Source: Hydrogenophaga sp. (GTDB lineage Bacteria > Pseudomonadota > Gammaproteobacteria > Burkholderiales > Burkholderiaceae). From it: a DNA stretch of 11,244 nucleotides. Shown piece after piece: positions 1 to 5,972 of this stretch. Position numbers and translations under genes: made by a program. The notes below the pieces were generated by a model. It was not told the DNA's origin. It searched no databases and was given only the letters and a program-made list of their open reading frames with translations. The number at the start of each line of letters is the position of its first letter. The first letter of the stretch is position 1. The DNA is taken from contig JALOSH010000145.1 of the NCBI GenBank assembly GCA_025458545.1, forward strand, positions 1-11,244, given 5' to 3'.

Positions 1-1908
1 CATGTTCTTCATCAGCACGATGTTGCTGGTGAGGTATTCCTTGATCGGCTCGGGGTTGAGCTTGATGGTGCAACCGGCGGCGGAGCGCTCGGCCGACGCA
101 TCCGACAACTCAAACGCCTGCTCCACTTTCAGGTCTGGCAGACCTTCGATTTCCAGGATGCGGCCCGAGAAGGCGTTGATCTTGCCGGCCTTGGCCACCG
201 TCAGCAGGCCTTGCTTGATGGCATACAGCGGGATCGCATGCACCAGATCGCGCAGGGTCACGCCGGGCTGCATCTGGCCCTTGAAGCGCACCAGCACCGA
301 CTCGGGCATGTCCAGCGGCATCACGCCGGTGGCAGCGCCGAAGGCCACCAGGCCGGAGCCTGCGGGGAAGGAGATGCCGATGGGGAAGCGGGTGTGGGAA
401 TCGCCGCCGGTACCTACGGTATCGGGCAGCAGCAGGCGGTTGAGCCAGCTGTGGATCACACCGTCGCCCGGGCGCAGCGACACGCCGCCGCGGCTGCTGA
501 TGAACTTGGGCAGTTCGCGGTGCGTCTTCACGTCCACTGGCTTGGGATAGGCGGCGGTGTGGCAGAAGGACTGCATCACCAGATCGGCGCTGAAGCCCAG
601 GCAGGCCAGGTCTTTCAGTTCGTCGCGGGTCATCGGACCGGTGGTGTCCTGCGAACCCACGGTGGTCATCTTCGGCTCGCAGTAGGTACCGGGGCGCACG
701 CCCTGGCCTTCCGGCAGGCCGACAGCGCGGCCCACCATCTTCTGCGCCAGGGTGAAGCCAGCCTTGGTGGCTGCGGGCACGCTGGGCAGGCGGAACAGGG
801 TGGAAGCGGGCAGACCCAGGAACTCGCGCGCCTTGGCGGTGAGCGAGCGACCGATGATCAGGTTGATACGGCCACCGGCGCGCACTTCGTCGAACAGCAC
901 GTCGCTCTTGAGCTTGAACTCGGCGACGGTGGCACCGTTCTTGACCAGCTTGCCGTCGTAGGGCAGCACGTCGATCACGTCGCCCATCTCCAGCTTGCTC
1001 ACGTCCACTTCAATCGGCAGCGAGCCGGAATCTTCCTGAGTGTTGAAGAAGATGGGAGCGATCTTGCCGCCCAGGGTGACGCCGCCAAAGCGCTTGTTAG
1101 GCACGAACGGGATGTCCTGCCCGGTGGCCCAGATCACCGAGTTGGTGGCCGACTTGCGCGAAGAACCGGTGCCGACCACGTCGCCCACGTAGGCGACCAG
1201 ATGGCCTTTCTTCTTCAGGTCTTCGATGAACTGCATCGGGCCGCGCTTGCCATCCTCCTCAGGCTTGAAGGCCGCGTCGGGGCGGGTGTTCTTCAGCATC
1301 GCCAGGTAGTGCATCGGAATGTCCGGGCGCGTGGTCGCGTCAGGCGCGGGCGAGAGGTCGTCGGTGTTGGTCTCGCCGGGCACCTTGAACACGGTCACGG
1401 TGATCTTCTTATCGACTTCAGGACGGCTGGTGAACCACTCGGCGTCGGCCCAGCTCTGCATCACGTCCTTGGCCACGGCATTGCCGGCCTTGGCTTTCTC
1501 GGCCACGTCGTTGAAGTAGTCGAACATCAGCAGCGTCTTCTTGAGGGCTGCGCCGGCCACGGTCGCCACTTCGGCGTCGTCCAGCAACTCGATCAGCGGG
1601 TGCACGTTGTAGCCGCCCACCATGGTGCCCAGCAGCTCGGTGGCCTTGGCTTTGGAGATCAGGCCGACCTTCAAATCACCATGGGCGACCGCCGCCAGGA
1701 ACGAGGCCTTGACCTTGGCGGCATCGTCCACGCCGGGCGGCACGCGGTGCGTCAGCAGGTCCATCAAAAAAGCGTCTTCGCCAGCAGGCGGGGCTTTGAT
1801 CAGTTCGATCAGGGCGGCGACCTGCTTGGCATCCAGCGCCAGCGGCGGAATGCCCAGAGCGGCGCGCTCGGCAACGTGGGCGCGGTAGTCGGTCAGGAAG
1901 GTGGACAT
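1..1908 (-). CDS. acnB: Aconitate hydratase B (bifunctional aconitase / 2-methylisocitrate dehydratase), 3' end cut by the window
   Basis: This enzyme interconverts citrate and isocitrate through cis-aconitate in the cytoplasm; AcnB-type enzymes also act on 2-methylisocitrate. The frame is open for 636 codons from the ATG at 1906-1908 with no stop to the window edge. AcnB proteins are about 860 residues, so roughly the last quarter is missing. The AcnB-type order is visible: an N-terminal helical HEAT-like domain (about 1-160), then the swivel domain with [10 protein letters not shown] and the GTGSSRKSA loop near residue 247, then the start of the catalytic part with [11 protein letters not shown] (from residue 499). 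HEAT and swivel domains ahead of the catalytic core separate AcnB from AcnA. The three [4Fe-4S] cysteines lie beyond the cut, by E. coli numbering (710, 769, 772). CTGGAG just upstream is a good ribosome site. It lies 75 nt behind the CitE-like gene and is probably the last gene of the mdh operon. Confidence 0.96.
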   Translation of the reverse strand, partial: MSTFLTDYRAHVAERAALGIPPLALDAKQVAALIELIKAPPAGEDAFLMDLLTHRVPPGVDDAAKVKASFLAAVAHGDLKVGLISKAKATELLGTMVGGYNVHPLIELLDDAEVATVAGAALKKTLLMFDYFNDVAEKAKAGNAVAKDVMQSWADAEWFTSRPEVDKKITVTVFKVPGETNTDDLSPAPDATTRPDIPMHYLAMLKNTRPDAAFKPEEDGKRGPMQFIEDLKKKGHLVAYVGDVVGTGSSRKSATNSVIWATGQDIPFVPNKRFGGVTLGGKIAPIFFNTQEDSGSLPIEVDVSKLEMGDVIDVLPYDGKLVKNGATVAEFKLKSDVLFDEVRAGGRINLIIGRSLTAKAREFLGLPASTLFRLPSVPAATKAGFTLAQKMVGRAVGLPEGQGVRPGTYCEPKMTTVGSQDTTGPMTRDELKDLACLGFSADLVMQSFCHTAAYPKPVDVKTHRELPKFISSRGGVSLRPGDGVIHSWLNRLLLPDTVGTGGDSHTRFPIGISFPAGSGLVAFGAATGVMPLDMPESVLVRFKGQMQPGVTLRDLVHAIPLYAIKQGLLTVAKAGKINAFSGRILEIEGLPDLKVEQAFELSDASAERSAAGCTIKLNPEPIKEYLTSNIVLMKNM

Positions 1909-1948
1909 GGTGTTCTCCAGAAGGGTGGGGAAGGAACGGGTGTAAACG

Positions 1949-1966
1949 GATCGTGGGGGATCGTGG
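1949..1966. repeat. Short direct repeat GATCGTGG in the acnB leader
   Basis: GATCGTGG occurs at 1949-1956 and again at 1959-1966, exactly one helical turn (10 bp) apart. It sits in the 75-nt gap between the CitE-like gene and acnB. It could be a protein-binding site or chance in GC-rich DNA. No promoter elements around it are convincing. Confidence 0.3.
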
Positions 1967-1983
1967 ATCAGGACCAAGCAAAC

Positions 1984-3009
1984 TCAGTGCCGCACGGCGG
2001 GGCGGGCCTCTGCGCCCGAAGGCGATGCCAGAGCAAACCAGTGGCGCACCTCTTCGGGCACAGCATGCCCAGTGTGGTGCGCCCGCTGCAACACCTGCCA
2101 GTAATAACGGTAGCTGGCGCGGTCGTGCAGTCGACCCTGGTGTTGCACCGGCGCCCAGTCGGCGGCGGCGGCGTGCCCCAGGATGTCGGCAGCGGACTCG
2201 ATCTCGCGATCTTCGGGCGCAAACGCGGCGAGGATGGGCCGGATCTGGTCCGGGTGGATGCTCCACATGCGGGTGTAGCCCAGCTCGCCGGAGGCGCGCT
2301 TGACAGCATTCTGCAACGCGGGAAGGTCTTTGAACTCGGTCACCACATTGTGCGAAGGCACTTTGCCGTGTGCGTGGCAGGCCGATGCAATTTCGAGCTT
2401 GGCGCGCAAGACCAACGGGTGGCTGAACTGGCCTGCCAGCGTCATCGCGGAAGCCGGGATGGCGCCGCCATGGGCCGACACAAAATCCATCAGGCCAAAA
2501 CTGATCGACTGCACGCGGGGGTGCGCGGCGATGTCAAAGGCGCGGTGCACCGCAGCGGGCGATTCGATCAGCACATGCAGCGCCAGCTCGGTGGCGCCAG
2601 CAGCGTCCAGGGCGTTCACGGCGCGCTGCACATCGTGCACCGACTCGACCTTGGGCACCATCAGGTGCGTCAGGCGCGGGGCGGCCTGGCCGGCGATGGT
2701 CGCCACGTCGGCGTCAAACGCCGGGTGGTCCACCGGGTGAACCCGCACCGCCACACGGGCATCCGGCGCTGCACCCAGCGCAAGCGAAGTGACCAGCGCG
2801 GCGTGGTCCGCCTCGCCGCCCACCGGCGCGCCGTCTTCGCAATCGAGCGTGACGTCAAACACGCAGGCATGGAACTCGGCCGTCAGCTCGGCCTGCAGCT
2901 GCAGGCTTTTTTTCATCCGCGCTTCCACACCGCTGTAATGGTCACAGACCGGCAGCGAAAACGCGCCAGCCTGGGCCCCAGCGAGGATGTCGCGCGGATG
3001 CGGTTTCAC
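1984..3009 (-). CDS. HpcH/HpaI aldolase / citrate lyase beta-subunit (CitE-like) family protein, substrate unknown
   Basis: This 341-residue protein should be a Mg-dependent C-C lyase or thioesterase acting on an acyl-CoA or keto acid. Family motifs in order are LDCEDG (55-60), an arginine in RVHP (R89), PKVES (119-123), the metal glutamate E149 in LIES, the metal aspartate D175 in FGLMDF, and IHPDQI (251-256). The 26-residue spacing of E149 and D175 matches CitE-type metal sites. RVHP replaces the usual R-x-N, and the C-terminal part is longer than in a typical CitE of about 290 residues. The start is GTG at 3007-3009. An in-frame stop lies 18 nt further upstream, and the next ATG (codon 32) would cut off [11 protein letters not shown], which I recall as conserved in relatives. 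No strong Shine-Dalgarno is visible. There are no citC/D/F partners nearby, so it is not classic citrate lyase. Its place between mdh and acnB suggests a role close to the TCA cycle. A malyl- or citramalyl-CoA lyase is possible but unproven. Confidence 0.85.
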   Translation of the reverse strand: MKPHPRDILAGAQAGAFSLPVCDHYSGVEARMKKSLQLQAELTAEFHACVFDVTLDCEDGAPVGGEADHAALVTSLALGAAPDARVAVRVHPVDHPAFDADVATIAGQAAPRLTHLMVPKVESVHDVQRAVNALDAAGATELALHVLIESPAAVHRAFDIAAHPRVQSISFGLMDFVSAHGGAIPASAMTLAGQFSHPLVLRAKLEIASACHAHGKVPSHNVVTEFKDLPALQNAVKRASGELGYTRMWSIHPDQIRPILAAFAPEDREIESAADILGHAAAADWAPVQHQGRLHDRASYRYYWQVLQRAHHTGHAVPEEVRHWFALASPSGAEARPAVRH

Positions 3010-3014
3010 CGACG

Positions 3015-3032
3015 GGTTACCAAACGGTTACC
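3015..3032. repeat. Direct repeat GGTTACC-N4-GGTTACC between mdh and the CitE-like gene
   Basis: Two GGTTACC copies (3015-3021 and 3026-3032) lie 11 bp apart in the 26-nt gap between mdh and the CitE-like gene. A similar GTTACC-N5-GTTAC arrangement occurs upstream of sdhC at 5162-5177. It could be a regulator site, part of the weak translation-initiation region, or chance. Confidence 0.35.
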
Positions 3033-3035
3033 GAA

Positions 3036-4022
3036 TCAGAGCAGGTGCTTGACACCGTCTTTTTCGCCTTCGAGCTCGGCCAGGGTCTTGTTGATGCACT
3101 CTTGCGAAAAGGCGTCGATCTCCAGACCCTCCACCACCTTGTATTCGCCGTTGGCGCAGGTGACCGGGAAGCCAAACATCACGTCCTTCGGGATGCCGTA
3201 CCAGCCCTGCGACGGGATGCCCATGGTGACCCATTCGCCGTTGGTGCCCAGGGCCCAGTCGCGCATGTGGTCGATGGCCGCGTTGGCCGCCGAAGCCGCG
3301 CTGGACAGGCCGCGCGCTTCAATGATGGCGGCGCCACGCTTGCCCACGGTGGGCAGGAACACATCCTTGTTCCAAGCGTGGTCGTTGATCATGTCCTTGA
3401 CCGAAGCACCATCGACGGTGGCGAAGCGGTAGTCGGCGTACATGGTGGGCGAGTGGTTGCCCCACACGGCCAGTTTCTTGATGCTGGACACGGCCTTGCC
3501 GGTCTTGGCGGCCAGCTGGCTGGCGGCGCGGTTGTGGTCCAGGCGCAGCATGGCGGTGAAGTTGCCCGGCTTCAGATCGGGGGCCGACTTCATGGCAATG
3601 TAGGCGTTGGTGTTGGCGGGGTTGCCGACCACCAGCACCTTGACGTCGCGGCTGGCGACGGCGTTCAGGGCCTTGCCCTGGGCGGTGAAGATGGCGCCGT
3701 TGATGGCGAGCAGCTCGGCACGTTCCATGCCGGGGCCACGCGGACGCGAGCCCACCAGCAGGGCGTAGTCGGCGTCTTTGAAGGCGGTCATCGGGTCGCT
3801 GTGAGCGGTCATTTCAACCAGCAAGGGGAATGCGCAATCGTCCAACTCCATCATCACGCCCTTGAGCGCTTTCTGGGGACCGTCCACCGGGACTTCCAGC
3901 AACTGCAGGATCACCGGCTGGTCCTTGCCCAGCATTTCGCCCGAGGCGATGCGGAACAGCAGGGCATAACCGATTTGACCTGCGGCACCGGTGACGGCAA
4001 CACGGACGGGCTTCTTGCTCAT
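3036..4022 (-). CDS. mdh: Malate dehydrogenase, NAD-dependent
   Basis: This enzyme oxidises malate to oxaloacetate with NAD+, feeding citrate synthase encoded in the opposite arm. The protein is 328 residues, normal for the cytosolic/Thermus-like type-2 MDH family. It shows the NAD loop GAAGQIG (12-18), E43 at the end of the second strand (ribose binding, NAD preference), the mobile loop RPRGPGMER with catalytic R95 and R101, GNPANTN (133-139), D162 and R165 in RLDHNR, and the catalytic H190 in WGNHSP. The start is the ATG at 4020-4022, which has CTGGAG 9 nt or so upstream and matches the family N-terminus. The frame stays open back to 4157, but that extension crosses the proposed promoter and two leader hairpins and has no MDH similarity. 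It is the first gene of the minus-strand operon, divergent from gntR. Confidence 0.97.
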   Translation of the reverse strand: MSKKPVRVAVTGAAGQIGYALLFRIASGEMLGKDQPVILQLLEVPVDGPQKALKGVMMELDDCAFPLLVEMTAHSDPMTAFKDADYALLVGSRPRGPGMERAELLAINGAIFTAQGKALNAVASRDVKVLVVGNPANTNAYIAMKSAPDLKPGNFTAMLRLDHNRAASQLAAKTGKAVSSIKKLAVWGNHSPTMYADYRFATVDGASVKDMINDHAWNKDVFLPTVGKRGAAIIEARGLSSAASAANAAIDHMRDWALGTNGEWVTMGIPSQGWYGIPKDVMFGFPVTCANGEYKVVEGLEIDAFSQECINKTLAELEGEKDGVKHLL

Positions 4023-4078
4023 GGTGAAAACTCCAGAAAAGGACAGTGGGTAAAACAAAGATGCGGACGAGGAAGGCC

Positions 4079-4114
4079 CCGCGGACCGCGGCCTGACTAT
4101 CCGGGAAAACCCGG
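4079..4114 (-). other. Two GC-rich hairpins in the mdh 5' leader
   Basis: In the predicted mdh leader (about 110 nt), 4101-4114 reads CCGGG-AAAA-CCCGG, a perfect 5-bp stem with a 4-nt loop. Positions 4079-4091 read CCGCG-GAC-CGCGG, a 5-bp stem with a 3-nt loop. Neither is followed by a T-run in the mdh direction, so they are not ordinary terminators. They may affect mRNA stability or translation. No known riboswitch is recognised. Confidence 0.45.
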
Positions 4115-4138
4115 AAACCGAGGCCGACTCAATGCAGA

Positions 4139-4168
4139 AGTGTACCCGTGGAAACACCCATCGGTCAA
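4139..4168 (-). promoter_or_regulatory. Candidate sigma-70 promoter of the mdh operon
   Basis: On the minus strand a TTGACC -35 (complement of 4163-4168) and a TACACT -10 (complement of 4139-4144) are separated by 18 nt. Transcription would begin near 4131, giving a leader of about 110 nt before mdh. The 12-bp palindrome at 4180-4191 lies just upstream of the -35. The assignment rests on consensus matching only. Confidence 0.5.
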
Positions 4169-4169
4169 T

Positions 4170-4197
4170 TTGTCTTATGTCTTATATAAGATATGAT
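4170..4197 (+). promoter_or_regulatory. Candidate sigma-70 promoter of gntR
   Basis: TTGTCT (4170-4175) and TATGAT (4192-4197, five of six consensus bases) are separated by 16 nt, and the perfect palindrome 4180-4191 fills most of that spacer. Transcription would start near 4204, some 40 nt before the gntR ATG at 4247. This position argues against the in-frame ATG at 4193, which falls inside the -10 box. Confidence 0.5.
4177..4194. promoter_or_regulatory. Candidate GntR operator: AT-rich palindrome in the mdh/gntR divergent region
   Basis: TCTTATATAAGA (4180-4191) is a perfect 12-bp inverted repeat. With one mismatched pair it extends to ATGTCTTATATAAGATAT (4177-4194, 16 of 18 positions symmetric). 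GTCTTAT is also tandemly repeated at 4172-4178 and 4179-4185. The site is strikingly AT-rich in GC-rich surroundings. A dimer bound here would cover the gntR promoter spacer and abut the mdh -35, so autoregulation and control of mdh by the adjacent GntR protein are plausible. The binding protein is inferred, not shown. Confidence 0.6.
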
Positions 4198-4246
4198 TGC
4201 ATGTCCTGCCGGTCAAATCTGGCGGTACCATCGAGTCCAGCAAAAC

Positions 4247-5065
4247 ATGGCCACCCAGCCCGACTTCCCCACCGCTCCAACCACCCGCCCCGCGAGTGAT
4301 CCGCCGGGCGCGCCCGGCGGCGATCTGGCGGCCCCCGGGGCACCGGCCTTCAGCCCGCTGTACCAGCAGATCAAGACGCTGATCCTGCGCAGCCTGCAGG
4401 CTGGCGAATGGAAACCGGGCGACATGATTCCGAGCGAATTCGATCTGGCTGCGCGGTACCGCGTGAGCCAAGGCACGGTGCGCAAAGCCATCGACGAGCT
4501 GGCCACCGACAACCTGCTGGTGCGCCGCCAGGGCAAGGGCACCTTCGTCGCCACCCACGCCGAACAGCACATCCAGTACCGCTTTCTGCGTTTGCTGCCC
4601 GATGCAGGCTCGATCGAGGCGCAAGGTCCTGCGGAACGCCGCATCATCGAATGCCGTCGCCTGCGGGCGCCCGCCGAAGTGGCCCGACAACTGGACCTGC
4701 GCACCGGCGATCCGCTGCTGCAAGTCAAGCGCGTGCTGAGCTTCTCTGGCGCACCGGCGATCCTGGAAGACATCTGGCTGCCCGGCGGCCCGTTCAAGGG
4801 CTTGACGGTGGAAACGCTGTCGGACGACAAGGGGCCGATGTACGCGCTGTTCGAAACCCAGTTCGGGGTGCGCATGGTGCGTGCCGTCGAAAAACTCAAG
4901 GCCGTCAGCGCAGATGCCGATGCAGCGGTGTTGCTGGGCGTTGAAGTCGGACAACCTTTGCTGAGTGTCGAGCGCCTGGCCTACACCTACAACGACGTGC
5001 CGATGGAGCTGCGCCGCGGCCTGTACCGCACCGAATCCCGCCACTACCACAACGAACTGAACTGA
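4247..5065 (+). CDS. GntR family (HutC subfamily) transcriptional regulator
   Basis: This is a 272-residue DNA-binding regulator. Residues 1-35 are a proline/alanine-rich, probably disordered tail. Residues 36-102 form the GntR winged helix, with PLYQQIK, the GD-x-IPSE turn, the recognition-helix region VSQGTVRKAIDELA and the wing RRQGKGTFV. Residues from about 125 to 265 form a UTRA effector domain, with LLQVKRVLS, the IWLPGGPF region and a final VERLAYTYNDVPMELRRGLYR-type strand, as in HutC-like regulators. The effector is unknown; a TCA-related carboxylate or acyl-CoA would fit the context. The ATG at 4247 is chosen because the earlier in-frame ATG (4193) sits in the proposed -10 box. The ribosome site is weak under either choice. 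The gene is divergent from mdh and 159 nt upstream of sdhC, so mdh, sdh and itself are the likely targets, through the palindrome at 4177-4194. Confidence 0.9.
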   Translation: MATQPDFPTAPTTRPASDPPGAPGGDLAAPGAPAFSPLYQQIKTLILRSLQAGEWKPGDMIPSEFDLAARYRVSQGTVRKAIDELATDNLLVRRQGKGTFVATHAEQHIQYRFLRLLPDAGSIEAQGPAERRIIECRRLRAPAEVARQLDLRTGDPLLQVKRVLSFSGAPAILEDIWLPGGPFKGLTVETLSDDKGPMYALFETQFGVRMVRAVEKLKAVSADADAAVLLGVEVGQPLLSVERLAYTYNDVPMELRRGLYRTESRHYHNELN

Positions 5066-5136
5066 AAGCCCTGATCTTGCAGCACAAACCGCCACCGTGA
5101 AGGCCACGCGTCAGCCTCCGGTATGCTGCGTTGCAA

Positions 5137-5142
5137 TAGAAT
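5137..5142 (+). promoter_or_regulatory. Possible -10 element upstream of sdhC
   Basis: TAGAAT lies in the 159-nt gap between gntR and sdhC and would give a leader of roughly 75 nt. No good -35 is seen at 16-18 nt upstream, so this promoter would need an activator. Otherwise sdhC may be transcribed from the gntR promoter. No copy of the mdh/gntR palindrome is found in this gap. Confidence 0.25.
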
Positions 5143-5161
5143 TTGCGAGCCCGAGACCTGA

Positions 5162-5177
5162 GTTACCACCGGGTTAC
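5162..5177. repeat. Direct repeat GTTACC-N5-GTTAC upstream of sdhC
   Basis: GTTACC (5162-5167) and GTTAC (5173-5177) are 11 bp apart, the same half-site and spacing as in the mdh/CitE-like gap at 3016-3032. It lies about 50 nt before the sdhC start, probably in its leader. It is a candidate shared regulatory element, or coincidence. Confidence 0.3.
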
Positions 5178-5224
5178 AAGAATCCCTTCCCTCTCGAATC
5201 CATTCCCCGGAAGAAAGCCCCACC

Positions 5225-5583
5225 ATGACCGAGTTGACCAAGAAGCGGCCCGAGTTCCGCAACATCAACGCCTTCAAGGACCTGACCACCTACCGCCTGC
5301 CCCCGGCCGGCTGGGTCTCGATCCTGCACCGCGCCAGCGGCGGCCTGATGTTCATCCTGTTGCCCCTGCTGGTTTGGCTGTTCGATACCTCGGTGTCCTC
5401 AGAGCTTTCGTTTGAGCGCTTCAGTGCCGCCTTCAGCGTCGGCATCGGTTTTGTGCCTGGCTGGTTCTTCAAGCTGGTGGTGCTGGCGCTGATCTGGGCC
5501 TATCTGCACCACCTGTCGTCACGCTGGTCCTGAGCATCGGGCTCACGCTGGCGCTCGGCGCCAAGCTGTTTGGCCTGTACTGA
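5225..5583 (+). pseudogene. sdhC: Succinate dehydrogenase cytochrome b556 subunit, disrupted by an internal deletion and frameshift
   Basis: SdhC is one of two membrane anchors of complex II, binding heme b and ubiquinone. Codons 1-97 are normal: the RPEFRNINAF start, SILHRASG (S32 and R36 correspond to E. coli quinone-site S27 and R31), helix I (about 28-54), helix II (about 76-97) and H96, the heme-ligand position. After HHL the frame reads SSRWS and stops at 5531-5533, giving 102 residues against the usual 130-147. A normal helix III end, VTLVLSIGLTLALGAKLFGLY plus stop, is encoded at 5518-5583 in another frame. The intervening G-[IV]-R-H-x3-D motif and II-III loop, about 24-29 codons by comparison with E. 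coli SdhC and remembered relatives, are absent. Two bases (5516-5517) join the parts, so the loss is 3n+1 nt. A -1 shift could fuse the ends but would not restore the loop. A ribosome site (GGAAG, 5209-5213) precedes the ATG. It may be a true mutation or an assembly error. Confidence 0.88.
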
Positions 5584-5603
5584 GCACGAGCAAAGGAAAT
5601 CCC

Positions 5604-5969
5604 ATGTCTGTCAATTTCGGATCCAAACGCGTCGTCACCGGCGCTCACTACGGCCTGCGCGACTGGCTCGCCCAACGGGTCACCGCTGCGCTCATGGTGC
5701 TGTTCACACTGGTCGTGCTGCTGCAGGTGTTGTTCACCAGCGGCCCGATCGGCTACGACGCTTGGGCCGGCATGTTTTCCGCGCAGTGGATGAAGGCATT
5801 GACCTTCGTCGTGTTCCTGGCGCTCACCTACCACGTGTGGATCGGCATGCGCGACATCTGGATGGACTACGTCAAACCCGCCGGTGTCCGCCTGGTCCTG
5901 CACGCCTTCACCATCGTCTGGCTCGTGGCCTGTCTGGGCTGGGCTGTCCAAGTTCTCTGGAGACTCTGA
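5604..5969 (+). CDS. sdhD: Succinate dehydrogenase membrane anchor subunit (cytochrome b556, SdhD)
   Basis: This is the second membrane anchor of complex II and helps form the ubiquinone site and the heme b pocket in the inner membrane. The 121-residue protein has three hydrophobic helices, about 26-46, 63-83 and 96-118. The signature YHVWIGMRDIWMDYVKP spans 76-92. H77 lies at the family's conserved histidine position, and D88-Y89 match E. coli SdhD D82-Y83, with the tyrosine contacting ubiquinone. The length is normal for betaproteobacterial SdhD. AAGGAA at 5593-5598 is a good ribosome site 5 nt before the ATG. The gene follows the broken sdhC by 20 nt and ends 3 nt before sdhA. It is intact, but without a normal SdhC partner it would not be expected to build a functional anchor. 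Confidence 0.95.
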   Translation: MSVNFGSKRVVTGAHYGLRDWLAQRVTAALMVLFTLVVLLQVLFTSGPIGYDAWAGMFSAQWMKALTFVVFLALTYHVWIGMRDIWMDYVKPAGVRLVLHAFTIVWLVACLGWAVQVLWRL

Positions 5970-5972
5970 TTC

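Noticed and set aside
211..3432. A 1073-codon open frame on the plus strand covering acnB, the CitE-like gene and part of mdh
   Set aside because: It is codon-in-phase antisense to acnB and the CitE-like gene, where the rare codons TTA, CTA and TCA are simply unused, so no stops arise. The product is His/Gly/Ala-rich with no recognisable domain, and the opposite strand carries clear, complete enzyme families.
4023..4157. N-terminal extension of mdh starting at 4157
   Set aside because: The extra 45 residues do not resemble MDH and cover the proposed -10 box and leader hairpins. The ATG at 4020-4022 has a proper ribosome site and the family N-terminus.
4193..4246. Upstream in-frame ATG (4193) for gntR
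   Set aside because: It falls within the proposed -10 box and palindrome arm, and the 18 extra residues look like untranslated leader.
4175..5107. A 310-codon minus-strand open frame opposite gntR
   Set aside because: Antisense shadow of the GntR gene with no domain. It would also read through the divergent promoter region.
5513..5583. Programmed -1 frameshifting to make a full SdhC
   Set aside because: A -1 shift after codon 97 would join the frames, but the product would be only about 119 residues and still lack the motif and loop. No slippery heptamer or stimulatory structure is evident.
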